Origin: Pyropia haitanensis
Taxonomy: Eukaryota; Rhodophyta; Bangiophyceae; Bangiales; Bangiaceae
Direction: 5' to 3'
Length of the DNA stretch: 64,000 nucleotides
Assembly (NCBI GenBank): GCA_008729055.1
Contig: SDUX01000004.1
Coordinates: 62,001 to 126,000 of the forward strand
The notes beneath the pieces are model-generated. The model ran no database searches and had not been told where the DNA came from. It saw only the letters and a list, made by a program, of their open reading frames with translations. A program made the translations under genes and the position numbers. Of the stretch, positions 46,772-57,500 are shown one piece after another (position 1 is the first letter of the stretch; each line of letters starts with the position of its first letter).

Positions 46772-48594
46772 ATGGACCTCCCGTCGTTGCGGCACCCCGC
46801 GGGGCCATCACGAGTGACCAAGCCCGTTGACGGGCGGCGGTCACTCGCGAGGCGGGTGCGCCGCCACCTTGGCGGGTCTGCGCGGGGTGGTGGTGGTCGG
46901 GTTGTCCGCGGCGGTGGCGGCGACGGCGGCGACGACAGCGTCGGCAGTGGGCGTGACGAGTCGACGGACACGCCGGCGGCGGCGCCGTCGTCGGGCGCCG
47001 CCGCTGCCACCGCCGCCGCCGTCCAGTCAGCCGCTGTCCGTGTCCCCGGTCTACCCACCAGGGCGGTACTGCCCCTCGCTGCTCCTGTGCCCGCACCCGT
47101 GCCCCCGCTGTTGCCACCACTCTCAGCGCCACCATCCGAGTCTTCGGCGTCACCGCCGCCGCCACTTCCTCCTCCCCATCCCGCTGTGACGGTTGGGAGC
47201 GGGGCGGCCGCCCGCGACGCGTGGGCCCCTCCACCCCCACCACGCGACAACGCTGATGCAGGTGTGGCCACTCTCGCTGCCGCCGCCACCACTGCCCCAC
47301 GCACGTGCGCAGGGTGTGGCGTGACGGCCACGTCGCAGTGGCGGTCGGGGGCGGGTGGGAACTCGCTGTGCAACGGTACGGGAGGGAGGATGGGTGGGGC
47401 GGGCGGGTGGGTGGGCGGGTGGGGGGGCGTGAGCAGCTGTTGGGGTGGGATGGCAGTACGTGTCGGGGTATGGGCCGTGCCCGGTGGGGGGGGAGTGAGG
47501 GCGGCTGTTGGAAGGCTCCGCCGCCAATCCGGATGCGGCGGCGGGCGGTCCGGCGGCAGCCGCCGCCAGAGTCAACGCCGACGCCAGGGGCGGGTGACTA
47601 ACACGAGTGCCCCCATTTCCTTGTGTGCTTGTGTTCAGCTTGCGGTCTGCGGTGGCAACGGAGGAGCGGCATCCTTGGCACGGCGCGGGCGGTGCGCGCC
47701 GCGGCGGGCGACACGGCCGCCGTCGTCGCCGACGGCACCGCCGCCGACTGGTGGTCCCGACCCGGCACCGTCGACGGTATCTGCCTCGGCGGCGGCGGCG
47801 GCGGCGGTGGCAGTAGTGGCGGTGGCGGCGGCAGCGGCCGGGACAGCAGTGGTTGTCCGCGGCTGGGCCGCCCGGGCCGTGGCCTCCCCCATCGGTGGGA
47901 TGGGGAGGAGGGCGGAGTGGGCGGTGCCACCCGGTGGCCGTGGTCGGCGCTGTCGCCACCGGCGGCCCCACCGTCGGCGCCGCCGCCGACAGGTCCTGCC
48001 AGTGACCGCACCACGCGCGAACGGATGCGACTGGCGCGGGTGCTCAACGCCGACGCTGTCGCCGCCGGGGTGGCGTCGCTGCCCCCATCACCGCTATGGC
48101 CACCACCGCCGCTACTCCCACCGCCGCCGCTGCCACCGCTATGGTCATCACCGCCGCTACTGCCACGGCCACCGCTGCCGCCACCGACGCCGACGCCATC
48201 CCTTCCCCTGGCGCGGGAGCGTGCGGCCGTGAGGTGGCGGCCGGCCTACAGACCGGCCTCCCTGTCTCGCTTGTGGCGGCCGGCGGCGGGCACGTCCAGC
48301 GCCCACAGCGGCGGCCGCAATGAAGGGGTGGCCGCGGCAGCGGCGGTAGCGGCGGGGGTGCACCCCATGGAGGAAACCACCTCTCGCGGTGGCGGTGGCG
48401 ACGACGGCGGTGGCGGCGGCGGCGACACCGCTGGCACAAGATGGGGGGACACCCCCGCGGGCGCGTCAGCGGCGGCGGCAGGTGATGTGCCTGTGATACC
48501 GAGGCGGACACGTGGCGCCGACGAAAGGTCGCGGAGCTTGCCGTCGTTTGACTCCCTCCTCTCCCAGCTGGGCCTTCTCGACCCGCCGGCATGA
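46772..48594 (+). CDS. GATA-type zinc-finger transcription factor, two exons
   Basis: Join 46772-47375 and 47639-48594, about 519 residues. GATA factors bind WGATAR sites in the nucleus. The finger is formed only after splicing: CAGCGVTATSQWRSGAGGN, then SLCN, spans residues 179-201 at the end of exon 1, and exon 2 supplies ACGLRWQRR. The pattern is Cys-X2-Cys-X17-Cys-X2-Cys, the 17-residue loop of animal and fungal type fingers rather than the 18-residue loop of most land-plant GATAs. The intron phase fits: G plus CT restores the Ala codon of CNAC. Outside the finger the protein is Ala/Pro/Gly/Ser-rich and disordered, ending in LPSFDSLLSQLGLLDPPA, which could be a short hydrophobic activation or interaction motif. 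The start ATG (MDLPSLRHPAG) is chosen as the first ATG; the in-frame region upstream is simple-sequence DNA with a minisatellite. Confidence 0.8.
47376..47638 (+). other. GATA gene intron (263 nt), inside the zinc finger
   Basis: Donor GTACGG after the codon pair for Cys-Asn plus one base; acceptor TGCTTGTGTTCAG before CTTGCGGTCTG. Splicing joins CN to ACGLRW, completing the third and fourth zinc ligands. Confidence 0.85.
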
Positions 48595-49909
48595 GTCGGC
48601 ACGTACCCGAGCCCGCCGCGGCTGTGGCAACGCCGCGGCCGTGGCCGCGCAGCAGCCCTCATTCGCCCCACTGGACGGCGTCCGAGACGACTGGTCCCCC
48701 CTCAATCCTCCTCCCCCCTCCCCCTCCAGGAGGCCCGTTGCTCGAGAAGGTGCCGTAGCAGGGGAGCTGCTATACGTGCAGCCAAGGGGCTGCCGCTACT
48801 GAGCAGCGTCCGCGCGAGGTCCCCCTCAGACTCTGCCCAGGACGACCTGGTTCGACTGGACACTACAGCCGCTGCAGCTGACGGGCAGGTTCCTCTATTG
48901 GGGGGCTCCCTGCGGGGCGTCCTCGGAAGGACCAGACAGCAGCCACCGTATCGCCTCTGGCGGGGCGAGGACACGCCAATCCCTTCCACCTTGACGCGGT
49001 GGCCACGCCGCCACGCCAGCTTCTTTTCTTTCTCTCTCAACTCGAGACCTGGTGCTGTGTTCTCAGTGTCGTTCCATAGTCCAATAAGAACAAATTTAGG
49101 ACCAAGGTTCAACGCTGACCAAAAGCTTCTCAGCCATCCATTCAGCTGGATAAATCTGAACACGGAATGCTGCCTAAGTTATCGTGTGTCTTCAACGGGA
49201 TCGCTTGGACAGGGAACCAATCGTCGTCGACGGGCGGGCTCCACCCGCGCCCCCGCCGCTGTCGTATTGAATTCTCCCAGCGGGGTGGCCACCCGCGGCG
49301 CGCGGCGACCACTCTCCACGCCCATTCGCCACCGGCGCCGGGACCGACGTTATGTGTGGCCACGGGGCCTCTGCGCGTCGGCCCCGCGCGGGCGAGCCAA
49401 CCTGGCCTGTGGGGCTGTCCCGCCGCGCGGCGGGCCGCCGCCTCGGCGCCACAATGTTCCGTTCCGGCGCCCCCATTGGCCAGCCTGACATGCGTGGCGC
49501 CCCCCGCGTCTGATGACGGTCCCCACCCGTTTGCCTGAGGACGCGCTGGGGGATGAGGGCCCCTCCCGGCGCCGCGCGGGGGTGGCGGCTCGCGGCGGAG
49601 GCACGTCTGGCACCGTCAAGCGCACTGTGGTGGCGGACGCCCACACCCCGCTGTTTATCATTGCAGGGCGTGACGCAGCAGGGTGTGAGGTCACGTCGCA
49701 TCCGTGGTTGTAGATACACGCCCGGCATCGCGGTCCCGGCCGCCAACCATCCCCTACGCGGTCTGGTGCATCGACACGGTCATTGCCCTCACGGCCGCGT
49801 GAGGCCTGCGTCCTCAGTCGCTCCCTCTTCCCCTCGCTGCGAGCGGGGGACGACGACTGCGCCAGTTCGCGCCCTCCCCCCCCCCCCCCCGCGCCCCTTT
49901 TTACCCACT
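48595..49909. other. Intergenic, GATA gene to desaturase
   Basis: 1.3 kb, no recognised gene. GC falls around 49050-49200. The last 40 bp contain a C15 run (49876-49890) ending 19 bp before the desaturase ATG. Confidence 0.55.
49876..49890 (+). promoter_or_regulatory. C15 tract in the desaturase 5' leader
   Basis: Fifteen C bases followed by GCGCCCCTTTTTACCCACT and the ATG at 49910. Comparable C-runs precede the Rieske start (C11, 41861-41871) and the TMEM53-like start (C9, 62657-62665). Possibly a pyrimidine-rich initiator or leader element; function is inference. Confidence 0.35.
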
Positions 49910-51533
49910 ATGGGTTCTGGCGGCGACCGCACGATGGCGGCCTCGTCAGAGGCGCCCGCCGCGGCGCTCGCGGCGCTGGACGCCGAGACGGAGTTTGACG
50001 CTGCCAAGGGCTTGGTGTACAATAAGAGCAAGCGCTCCAAGTACATGACGGAGAAGGACCTGAGCGAGCTCCCCCTATTGCAGCGCATCAACTGGCTGTC
50101 GACGACCATCATCTTTTTCCCCGCGATTGCGTTTTGCGTTGGCTGCGCCTTTGTGCCGTTGCGCAAGCCCACCTTTTACCTCTTCCTCGTGCAGTACATC
50201 CTGACGGGCCTGGGCATCACGGGCGGCTACCACCGGCTGTGGAGCCACACGTCGTACGCGGCGTCGCTGCCGGTGGAGCTGGTGCTGCTTGCATGGGGGG
50301 CGGCCGCGTTTGAGGGGTCGGCCCGCTGGTGGTGCCGCAACCACCGCGCCCACCACCGCTATGTGGATACCAAGGGCGGTATGTTTTTTTGCTTGATTTC
50401 TCCTCGTCTGACGGCTGGGCGTGTGCCCTGGCCATGAGTGCTGACTGCGTGTGGGCCGGACACGGTTATGGGCCCTGTCTGCGACGTTTTCATCGTGAGC
50501 GGCCGACTGCGGCCGTGGCGGGTGGCGGTGGGCACGGGTGGTGAACCCGAGCCCTCGTTGCTACTGCGGCACCTGGCTTTCTGCTGTGAGATGTGCTGCG
50601 CGGACGGTGTCTACAGAGTACTGACTGTTCCCGCCTTTTGTTTCCTGTCCTCATGCGCTTATTGTGCCTCTGTTTCCCACCTTAGATCCCTATCGCATTG
50701 ACAAGGGCTTCCTTTACGCCCATGTTGGGTGGATGGTGCTGAAGCAGGACACGCGCCAGGTGGGCCGTGTGGACATTACGGACCTGAACAAGCACAAGCT
50801 GATCATGCTGCAGCACAAGTACTACTTGCCCATTGCGCTCTTCTTTGGGTTTGTGCTGCCAGTGGCCATTGGCACCCTAGGTTGGGGTGACTTTTGGGGC
50901 TCCCTCGTGTACGCCGGGTTTGGCCGCATGTTCTTTGTGCACCAGGCGACGTTTTGCGTGAACTCGCTGGCACACGCTATTGGCGAGCAGACCTACTCGA
51001 AGGAGCACACGAGCTATGACAGCGTCATCACGGCGCTGGTGACGTTTGGTGAGGGCTACCACAACGCTCACCACGAGTTCCCGCACGACTACCGCAACGG
51101 CTTCCGGTGGTACCACTACGACCCGACCAAGTGGGTGATCCGCTTCCTCGCCTTCTTTGGGCTGTGCTCCAACCTGATTGCCTTCCCCGAGAATGAGATT
51201 GAGAAGGCCAAGATCCAGATCATCCAGGCTGACCTGGACGAGCGCAAGAAGGCGGTGGACTGGGGCGTGCCCGAAGAGGAGCTCCCGGAGATGACCTGGG
51301 ATGAGATGCGGTCGCGGCACGACGCTGGCGAGGCGCTGGTTGCGGTCAATGGGTTTGTCCACAAGGTGGATGATTTTATGGACAAGCACCCGGGTGGGCG
51401 CAAGATCCTCCAATTTTGGGTTGGTCGTGACGCGACGCTGGCATTCAACGGTGAGGTCTACCGGCACTCCAAGGCGGCGCGGAACTTGCTTGTACACTTC
51501 CGCATCGCGGTGCTCAAGGAGAAGCTGGAGTGA
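49910..51533 (+). CDS. Acyl-CoA-type delta-9 fatty acid desaturase with C-terminal cytochrome b5
   Basis: Join 49910-50378 and 50686-51533, 438 residues. It introduces the first double bond at C9 of stearoyl or palmitoyl substrates in the ER membrane, using electrons passed through its own cytochrome b5 domain (family knowledge, OLE1 type). All three di-iron histidine boxes are present: HRLWSH (108-113), HRAHH (145-149) and HNAHH (282-286, within GEGYHNAHHEF). Hydrophobic segments at about 61-82, 88-103, 116-133 and 203-222 fit the usual four-helix layout. The cytochrome b5 domain follows at about 360-432, with HPGG (His391) and a second heme His near 417 (YRHSKAA). The intron splits the Asp codon of TKGDPYRI and its removal restores the conserved region after box 2. 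Start: first ATG after the C15 tract. Confidence 0.93.
50379..50685 (+). other. Desaturase intron (307 nt)
   Basis: Donor GTATGTTTTT after GGCG, acceptor TTTCCCACCTTAG before ATCCCTATCG. Splicing joins VDTKG to DPYRIDKG; unspliced reading stops at a TGA 57 nt in. Confidence 0.92.
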
Positions 51534-52476
51534 GCAGTGGGGTTGTGCGCATTGAACATTTCTTTTCGTGTCTGTTTACCTCGCCTCTCCCTTTTCTTGT
51601 CTCCTTTTTCCTTATTGTGCAGTGCTGTCGCGACGTTTCGCTGGGCTATAAACTAGGGCCTCTGTTATAGTCACACCCGGCCCCAGGCGCATCAGTGCCA
51701 CAATGTCTCGACTGGTGCGTCGTGGCCGTCACGGCGGCACTGTCGTGCGCGTGGCGTGCAACAGACTGCCGCGCCTTGCGACATGACCGCGGTCTCGACC
51801 GATGTCGCCGACGCTGTGGTCTGGGTTGCTACCGTCGCCGCCGCAGGAAACGAGCGCGAGGCCCATCGACCGTGCGCCAAGGCCGCACACAGCCCATTCC
51901 CGGGCTGCACGTCGAACTGGTTACGATTGAGCTGCCATCGCGGACACGACCACTGGGTCGCCGCTGTACATGGGTGCTGCAGTGCGGCGCGCGAGCGGTC
52001 GACCACTCCAGGCTGGGCGGTTGTGGAGGCCACCCACGGGGCCGGGGGCGCGGCTCTCGGTGCATCCAGACGCAAACTGCTGCGACGGCCGCCACTGGGA
52101 GACCCCGTCACGTCAGGCGGGCGCGGCGGCACTAACCCGTGAACAGTGAGGTGCCTGCCGCTGCCGTAGCCGCCGCTGCCGCTGCAACCGCCGTGGCCGC
52201 GGTGACCGACGCCAGCGGGTCGAGAGCTGCGAACGCCGTCGGTAAAGGCACCGCCTCTCCCAGCAAAGTGGCCACGACGGACGATGACAGCACGCCTGGC
52301 TGCAGGTCACAATGGCCCGTGCTTCAAAAGCACCACGCCAGAGTACAGGCAACACACAACGTCTCACCCGCGAGCCACACAAACTAGAGACAGCAATCAC
52401 ATCGAGCCCCTTCCCCCCCCACTGGATACAAAGTGAAAAAAAAAAAAAACCTACAAGCAGCGTCCCATCTTGATCC
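51534..52476. other. Convergent intergenic region
   Basis: 943 bp between two gene ends. It contains the desaturase 3' region (T/C-rich, 51550-51620), a TATA-like CTATAAAC at 51646-51653 with no credible gene after it, overlapping open frames on both strands at about 51700-52135 that I do not accept as genes, and an A14 run at 52436-52449 that lies 27 bp past the stop of the minus-strand gene. Confidence 0.5.
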
Positions 52477-53133
52477 CTACTTGGTAAAGGGGTTGACGTC
52501 CGGTGGCGCGCCGTTCACGTAGCCCTGGTGCACGCCCCCCGACGCGACGACTGCGTAAAACGCAATGCCCACGACAATAAAGACAATCACAAAGGTGATG
52601 TTGGGATTGAGGTACCACGGTGGCTTTTGGCCCGTCTGCGACGCAAAGGGGGAGATGATGTAGATTTTCTCGAGCCACGTCTTGGTGTCCTTGGGCTTCT
52701 CTGCCATCTTCTTCGTGTACGCCGCCTTGATGTCATCCGCCGTCCGTGGCACCCCGGGATTGCTGTCCGCCATTGTCGTCCGCTCAGGGCGGACCTTGGC
52801 CGCCGCCGCCTTGGCTGCCGTGGGCGCCGCCGCTGCCCCCGAGCCCGGCGTTGCCTTGGTGCTCCCCGGTGCCGCCGCCGCGCCGGTGCGCTTCTTCTTC
52901 CGGCTGCTGCCGCCCCGGGCGCCGTCCCCCTTCTTCCCTGCCGCCATCCAGATGGGCGGCCCGGCCGGCAGCGTCACAGGGCGGGGCCACCTGGATGCCG
53001 CCGCGCCCGCCGCCAATGGCGGCCGCGGCGGGGAGCGCAGCTGCAGCGCAGGGCGGCTGACGCGCGACTGGGGGCCACGGCCAACGGCGGGCACGCCGCT
53101 GGCCGTACCCACAAACGCGGCAGACAGCGCCAT
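52477..53133 (-). CDS. Unrecognised single-pass membrane protein with plastid-type N-terminus
   Basis: 218 residues, intronless. The N-terminus MALSAAFVGTASGVPAVGRG has the Ala/Ser/Val start with an early Phe-Val seen in red-algal plastid proteins, then an Arg/Pro-rich stretch to about residue 60. A Lys/Arg cluster (79-82) and an Ala/Pro/Lys low-complexity linker (84-115) follow. The C-terminal ~95 residues look like the folded part: MADSNPGVPRTADDIKAAYT, then KTWLEKIYIISPFASQTGQK, one membrane helix at about 179-197 (ITFVIVFIVVGIAFYAVV), and a short polar tail ending PPDVNPFTK. I do not recognise the family. A thylakoid or plastid-envelope location is inference. An alternative is an ER or secretory protein if translation begins at the internal Met121. 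It is divergent from the HECT gene. The first ATG is used; a GTG two codons upstream is ignored. Confidence 0.65.
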   Translation of the reverse strand: MALSAAFVGTASGVPAVGRGPQSRVSRPALQLRSPPRPPLAAGAAASRWPRPVTLPAGPPIWMAAGKKGDGARGGSSRKKKRTGAAAAPGSTKATPGSGAAAAPTAAKAAAAKVRPERTTMADSNPGVPRTADDIKAAYTKKMAEKPKDTKTWLEKIYIISPFASQTGQKPPWYLNPNITFVIVFIVVGIAFYAVVASGGVHQGYVNGAPPDVNPFTK

Positions 53134-53956
53134 GGGCACGGGCGGCCGACCCTAGTCGGGGGTGCGCGCTTGGCAGCGGCAGCACAACGTGCAGTGGTCG
53201 CGACACAGAGGTCCTCGAGTTGTCGTGGGGAGAGGAAGGCAGCCAGAGGTCCCTGCGAATGGTGATACGTCCGTCGTCAGTCGCCTTCGGCAACACGGGC
53301 CGTGTGTGGCGTTCGTCCGAGCAGTAGCGATCAAAACATGTTCGACCTCGTGTTGGCCTTCCCCCCCCGCATGACACGATCACGACCTCATGCCCTCCAA
53401 CGGCTGGAGAACAACTCTTCTCAAGTTGTGGGTAAGCACGTGCTCATTCCATTCGAGAACGCAAGTGTCTCGCTTCCCGAATGAGTCCACAGGAAGGGAA
53501 GAGGGGGGGGCTACCTTTGCAGACAGATATTTTCCGGGATGGCCTCAGTCTTCAGGTGTCGGCCGCGGCCCACGCTCTTCTCGTGATTCGTGTGTTCGAA
53601 GTGACGGTTTTTCACGCTCCAAGCACCCACTTTTAGGCCGCAGCAGCGCCCACAGCCGGCGCCCACACGTGCGCGACGTGCCAGCGAAGCTCGGCCACGG
53701 CCCCTCCCCCCCCTGCGCGGCACAGCCGGCGCCTGGGTGCGCCATCCTCCTCCGCCGCCGCCCCCCACCCGGGGCGTGTGTGCGAGGCAGCCCGCCACCC
53801 CGGTCGCGTTTCGGGGGTCCGTGGGGGCCGTGTGGTGGTGGTGGGCGTGGCGGCGTGTGTGTGTGTCTGTGTGTGTTTTGTTTTGTGTGTGTGTGTGGAG
53901 GCGGGGGGTGGGGGGGCGGGGCGCGGAGCGGCGGGCGCGGGTTGCAACGTGCGCGG
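53134..53956. promoter_or_regulatory. Shared upstream region of membrane-protein and HECT genes
   Basis: 823 bp between divergent start codons. A GT-rich tract (about 53852-53896) lies 60-105 bp before the HECT ATG. An in-frame open extension from 53390 exists, but it translates the GT tract as Val-Cys repeats and looks non-coding, so this is treated as promoter and leader. Confidence 0.5.
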
Positions 53957-54486
53957 ATGGACAAGCGGGGCCGACGGCGTGGGGTTGGCAGCAGCAGCAA
54001 CTCGGACCGCCCGCCTGCGTCGTCCGCATCGGCACGGCGCACGCGTTCGACCGCCGCCGCCGCCGCGTCGTCGTCGTCCCCACCGCCACCGCCACCGCCG
54101 GGGCCGCCGCCACCGCCGCCGCCGTCGTCGTCGACGCCTGCGTCGGTCGGTGCTGCTGCCGCCGCGGCGGCGTCGTGGTCCTCGTCCTTGCCGCCGCCGC
54201 CGGCTGCACCGCGGGTGCCAGTGGCGCCCCCCCGGCGGTCGGCGCGCCACCACGCGGCGGCGGCCTCGTCGCCTTCCAACCCTCCGACCGCTCCCACCTC
54301 CGCCGCGGCGCCTCGACCGCCCCGGTCGGCGCCCAGTCGCACCCGGGGGGGCTCCAAGCGCGCCGCAGCGGCCGCGGCGGCGGCCCCGTCGGGCGTCAGC
54401 GGCGGCGGCGGCAGTGCGGACGTGGTCGCGCCCGCAGCCAAGCGTACGCGCTCCTCCTCGACCAGCGCGGCGGGGGTGCTGTCCAA

Positions 54487-54519
<33 letters not shown>

Positions 54520-57500
54520 AGCGTCGGCGGCGAGTGGCGGCCGCGGCGTGTCAAGCAGCCCGGCGTTGGCAGCAGGGACGGGTGCCTCGGCAAGCCGGGC
54601 AGCCGCCGCGGCGGCGGGGCCGTCGGGTAGTGGCGCCGGCGCCGCGCGTGGGCGGGCTGCCAGTGACGGGCGGGGGGGCAAGGGCGGCGCCGGCGCGGCT
54701 GCCGCCACGCGCAAGAGCCGTACCGCCACCGCCGCGCTTGCAGCGGCCAACGCCGCGGCAGCCGGGTCGGTGGGGGCCGTCAAGTCGGCCGGGGGGGGGT
54801 CTGCGGGTGGCGGCGGCGGCCGCGGCAGCGGCGGGTCGTCGCGTCTGTCTGGCCGTGGCGGCGGCGGGGGGACGATGAGCAGCGGCGGCCGTGGTGGCGG
54901 CGGGGCGGACGGGGGCACACCCGGTGGAGATCCTAGTGGCGGTGGTGGCGCCGGCGCTGGCGGCGCCGGTGCAGCGGGCGCTCCCGGCGGGCCATCGGGT
55001 GCGGCGGGCGCGCCCGAAGACGGGCATGGCGGCAGCGGTGGGCACGGCGGAGGCGGGTCCAGCGGCCCGCCCGCGTCGCACCCTGCGGGCGCGTTTGCCA
55101 ACCTACCTGACGGGCTGGATCCCAACTCGTCCACCCTCCAAGGTCTGCTCCGCCGCCTCGGCGCTGGGCTGGATGACCTCTTCCCTGCGGCGGGTTCGGC
55201 GGCGTCTCGCCTGCGCCAGGTGCTGGCGGTCATCCGGCAGCCGGGCGACGAATCGTCGCTGATGAGCGCCCTCACTCAGCTGTGTGAGCTCCTGTCGGTG
55301 GGCTCGGAGGACTCCATGGCCTCCTTTTCTATCGACGCGTTTGCATCGCCGCTGGTGTCGATTATGGCCACGGGGGGCGCGTCGCCAGAGACGATGCTCC
55401 TGGCCGCCCGGGCGCTCACCCACATGATGGATGCGCTGCCGTCATCGGCATCGGCGATTGCGTCGGCGGGCGCAGCGGCTCCGCTGTGCGGTTCTCTCAT
55501 TGCGATTGAGTACATGGACCTGGCGGAGCAGTCGCTCGCGGCACTGGAGAAACTGTCGGCGGACCACCCGCAGCCGATCGTGCGGGCGGGCGGCTTTGCG
55601 GCCGTCCTTTCCTTTATTGACTTCTTCTCCACAGGCGTCCAGCGGTCGGCGGCGGCGACGGCGGCCAACCTGTGCCGCTCCCCTCCAAGCGACTCGTTTG
55701 ACCTGGTCGTTGCCGCCCGGCCGGCGCTGATGGCGCTGCTCGACTCGCCCGACTCTCGGATCCGTGAGAGCGCGATGCATGGCCTGGCACGCCTCGCCGA
55801 CGCGTACCGTCGGGAGCCGACGCGCCTTGAGACGCTCGCTGGGGACGACCGGGAGCTCCTTGAGCGTACCGCCGCGCTGGTGACGGCCACCCCACCCCCG
55901 CGGCTGGGGCCGGCCGCGTATTCGGCGGCGCTCCGGCTGCTGGCAACGGCCGCGCGCGGGAGCGCGGCGCTGGCTGCCGCGCTGCTTGGAATGGTCCATC
56001 TACCCACGACGGTGGCAGCGATCCTTGTTGATGGTGGCTCCCCGTTCGCGCTCGAGGCGCTCGCACTCGCTGACGCGCTGCTGCCGGATCCGTCGCCATT
56101 GACGCCACCGGCTACGCAGGCGCCGGCCGCGTCGGCGGGCCGCCTGTCGGCGGCAGCGGCAGCGACAGCAGCAGGGACGCCGGGGACGCCAGGGACGCCG
56201 GGGACAGCTGGGACGGCACGGACACCGGCATCGGCATCGGCGGCAGGGTCGGGGGCAGCGACTGGCAGCGGTGGTCCACTAGACATCACGCCTGGTGCGG
56301 CCGGCTGGGAGGCTATGGCTCGCAGCATGGCCGCGGAATTGGACTCCCACCGCTCGCACGGCGGTGGTGCTTCGACCCGCTCGGCGGCTGGTGGCGGCGC
56401 TGACGGCGGGGCGAATCGTGGTGGTAGTGCCGCAGCGGCGGCGGCGGCGGCGGCGGCAGCGGCCGGGGGGTCTTCTGGCCCCGGCTTCGCATCGGGTTCT
56501 CTGCCAGGTGACGGCACGGGGGCGCTGGTGTCATCGCTCCGCGCGATGCGTCGCCGGCGCAGCAGTGGCTCTTTGCCGGCGGCATCGGTGTTTGGGGTGG
56601 GCGACCCAGCGGCGGCAGCGGCGGCGGTGGCCGCCGCGGGACCGTCGCCCGCGTCCACAGCGTCTGTGGTGATGGCCGAGCGCCGTGCTGCGCTGGCCGC
56701 GGATGAGGGCCTCTTGGTCCCGCTAGGCACCGCCCTCTTTGAATGCCTCATGCAGTTTTTTGTGGCGTCCTCGTCAGCTACTGCGCGCCGGCTGGCGCTG
56801 ACGACGCTGGAGAAGTTTGTCATCCTGGCGTCCCCGTCGCTGCTGCGAACGCTCGCGATGGGTGGGCCGGACGGCCCGGCGCCGTCGTCGCCGTCCCGCG
56901 TGGTGGCGGCACGTGCCGCGGCGGGGCCCACCGCCCAGCTCGGCCCGTTTGTGGCGCTCCTGCTTCGGGACAGCAGCCAGTCGTCGGAGATCGCCACGGG
57001 CCTTTCGCTGGCGCGGTCGGCACTGGCCAAGGTGCCGGCCATGAAGACCCCCTTTGTGCGGGAAGGCGTCATCCACGAGCTCCGGCGCCTCGCTGCGTCG
57101 CCTCCCACGGCCAGGGCTCCTGCGGCTGGAAGTAGCGCCGCGGCCAACCGTCTCGCAGACCGTGAGGCGGCGCTGCGGGCGTTGCCCATGTCCTACCGCC
57201 CCTCCATCGCAGGTGCGGCCTACAGTGCGGCCTTGGCGGCCGTCGCTGGCCCGCCGCTGTCGGAAACAGCACAGGCAGTGCTGGACACGTACTTTCCGAC
57301 ACCCAAGGCCGGCCGTGGCAAGGCCACCAAGTCCCAAAAGGGTAAAGCTGCGTCCGCGGCGACCAAGAGCGGGGACGGAGCGGTTGAGGACGGTCTGGAA
57401 TTTTCGGTCCTCACCGCCGTGTCGGGCCTGCGCCAGTCACTGGCGGCGCTGCAACCGCACGATGTGGGCGTCAAGCCCATGGTGCGCCTGGCCAGGCTCC

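Noticed and set aside
51692..52142. Overlapping ~128-146-codon frames on both strands between the desaturase and the membrane-protein gene
   Set aside because: No domain, Arg/Ala/Cys-rich composition typical of random GC-rich DNA, and equal coding look on both strands.
53390..53956. N-terminal extension of the HECT protein from the upstream in-frame ATG
   Set aside because: It would translate a GT repeat as Val/Cys runs and has no family-like sequence.
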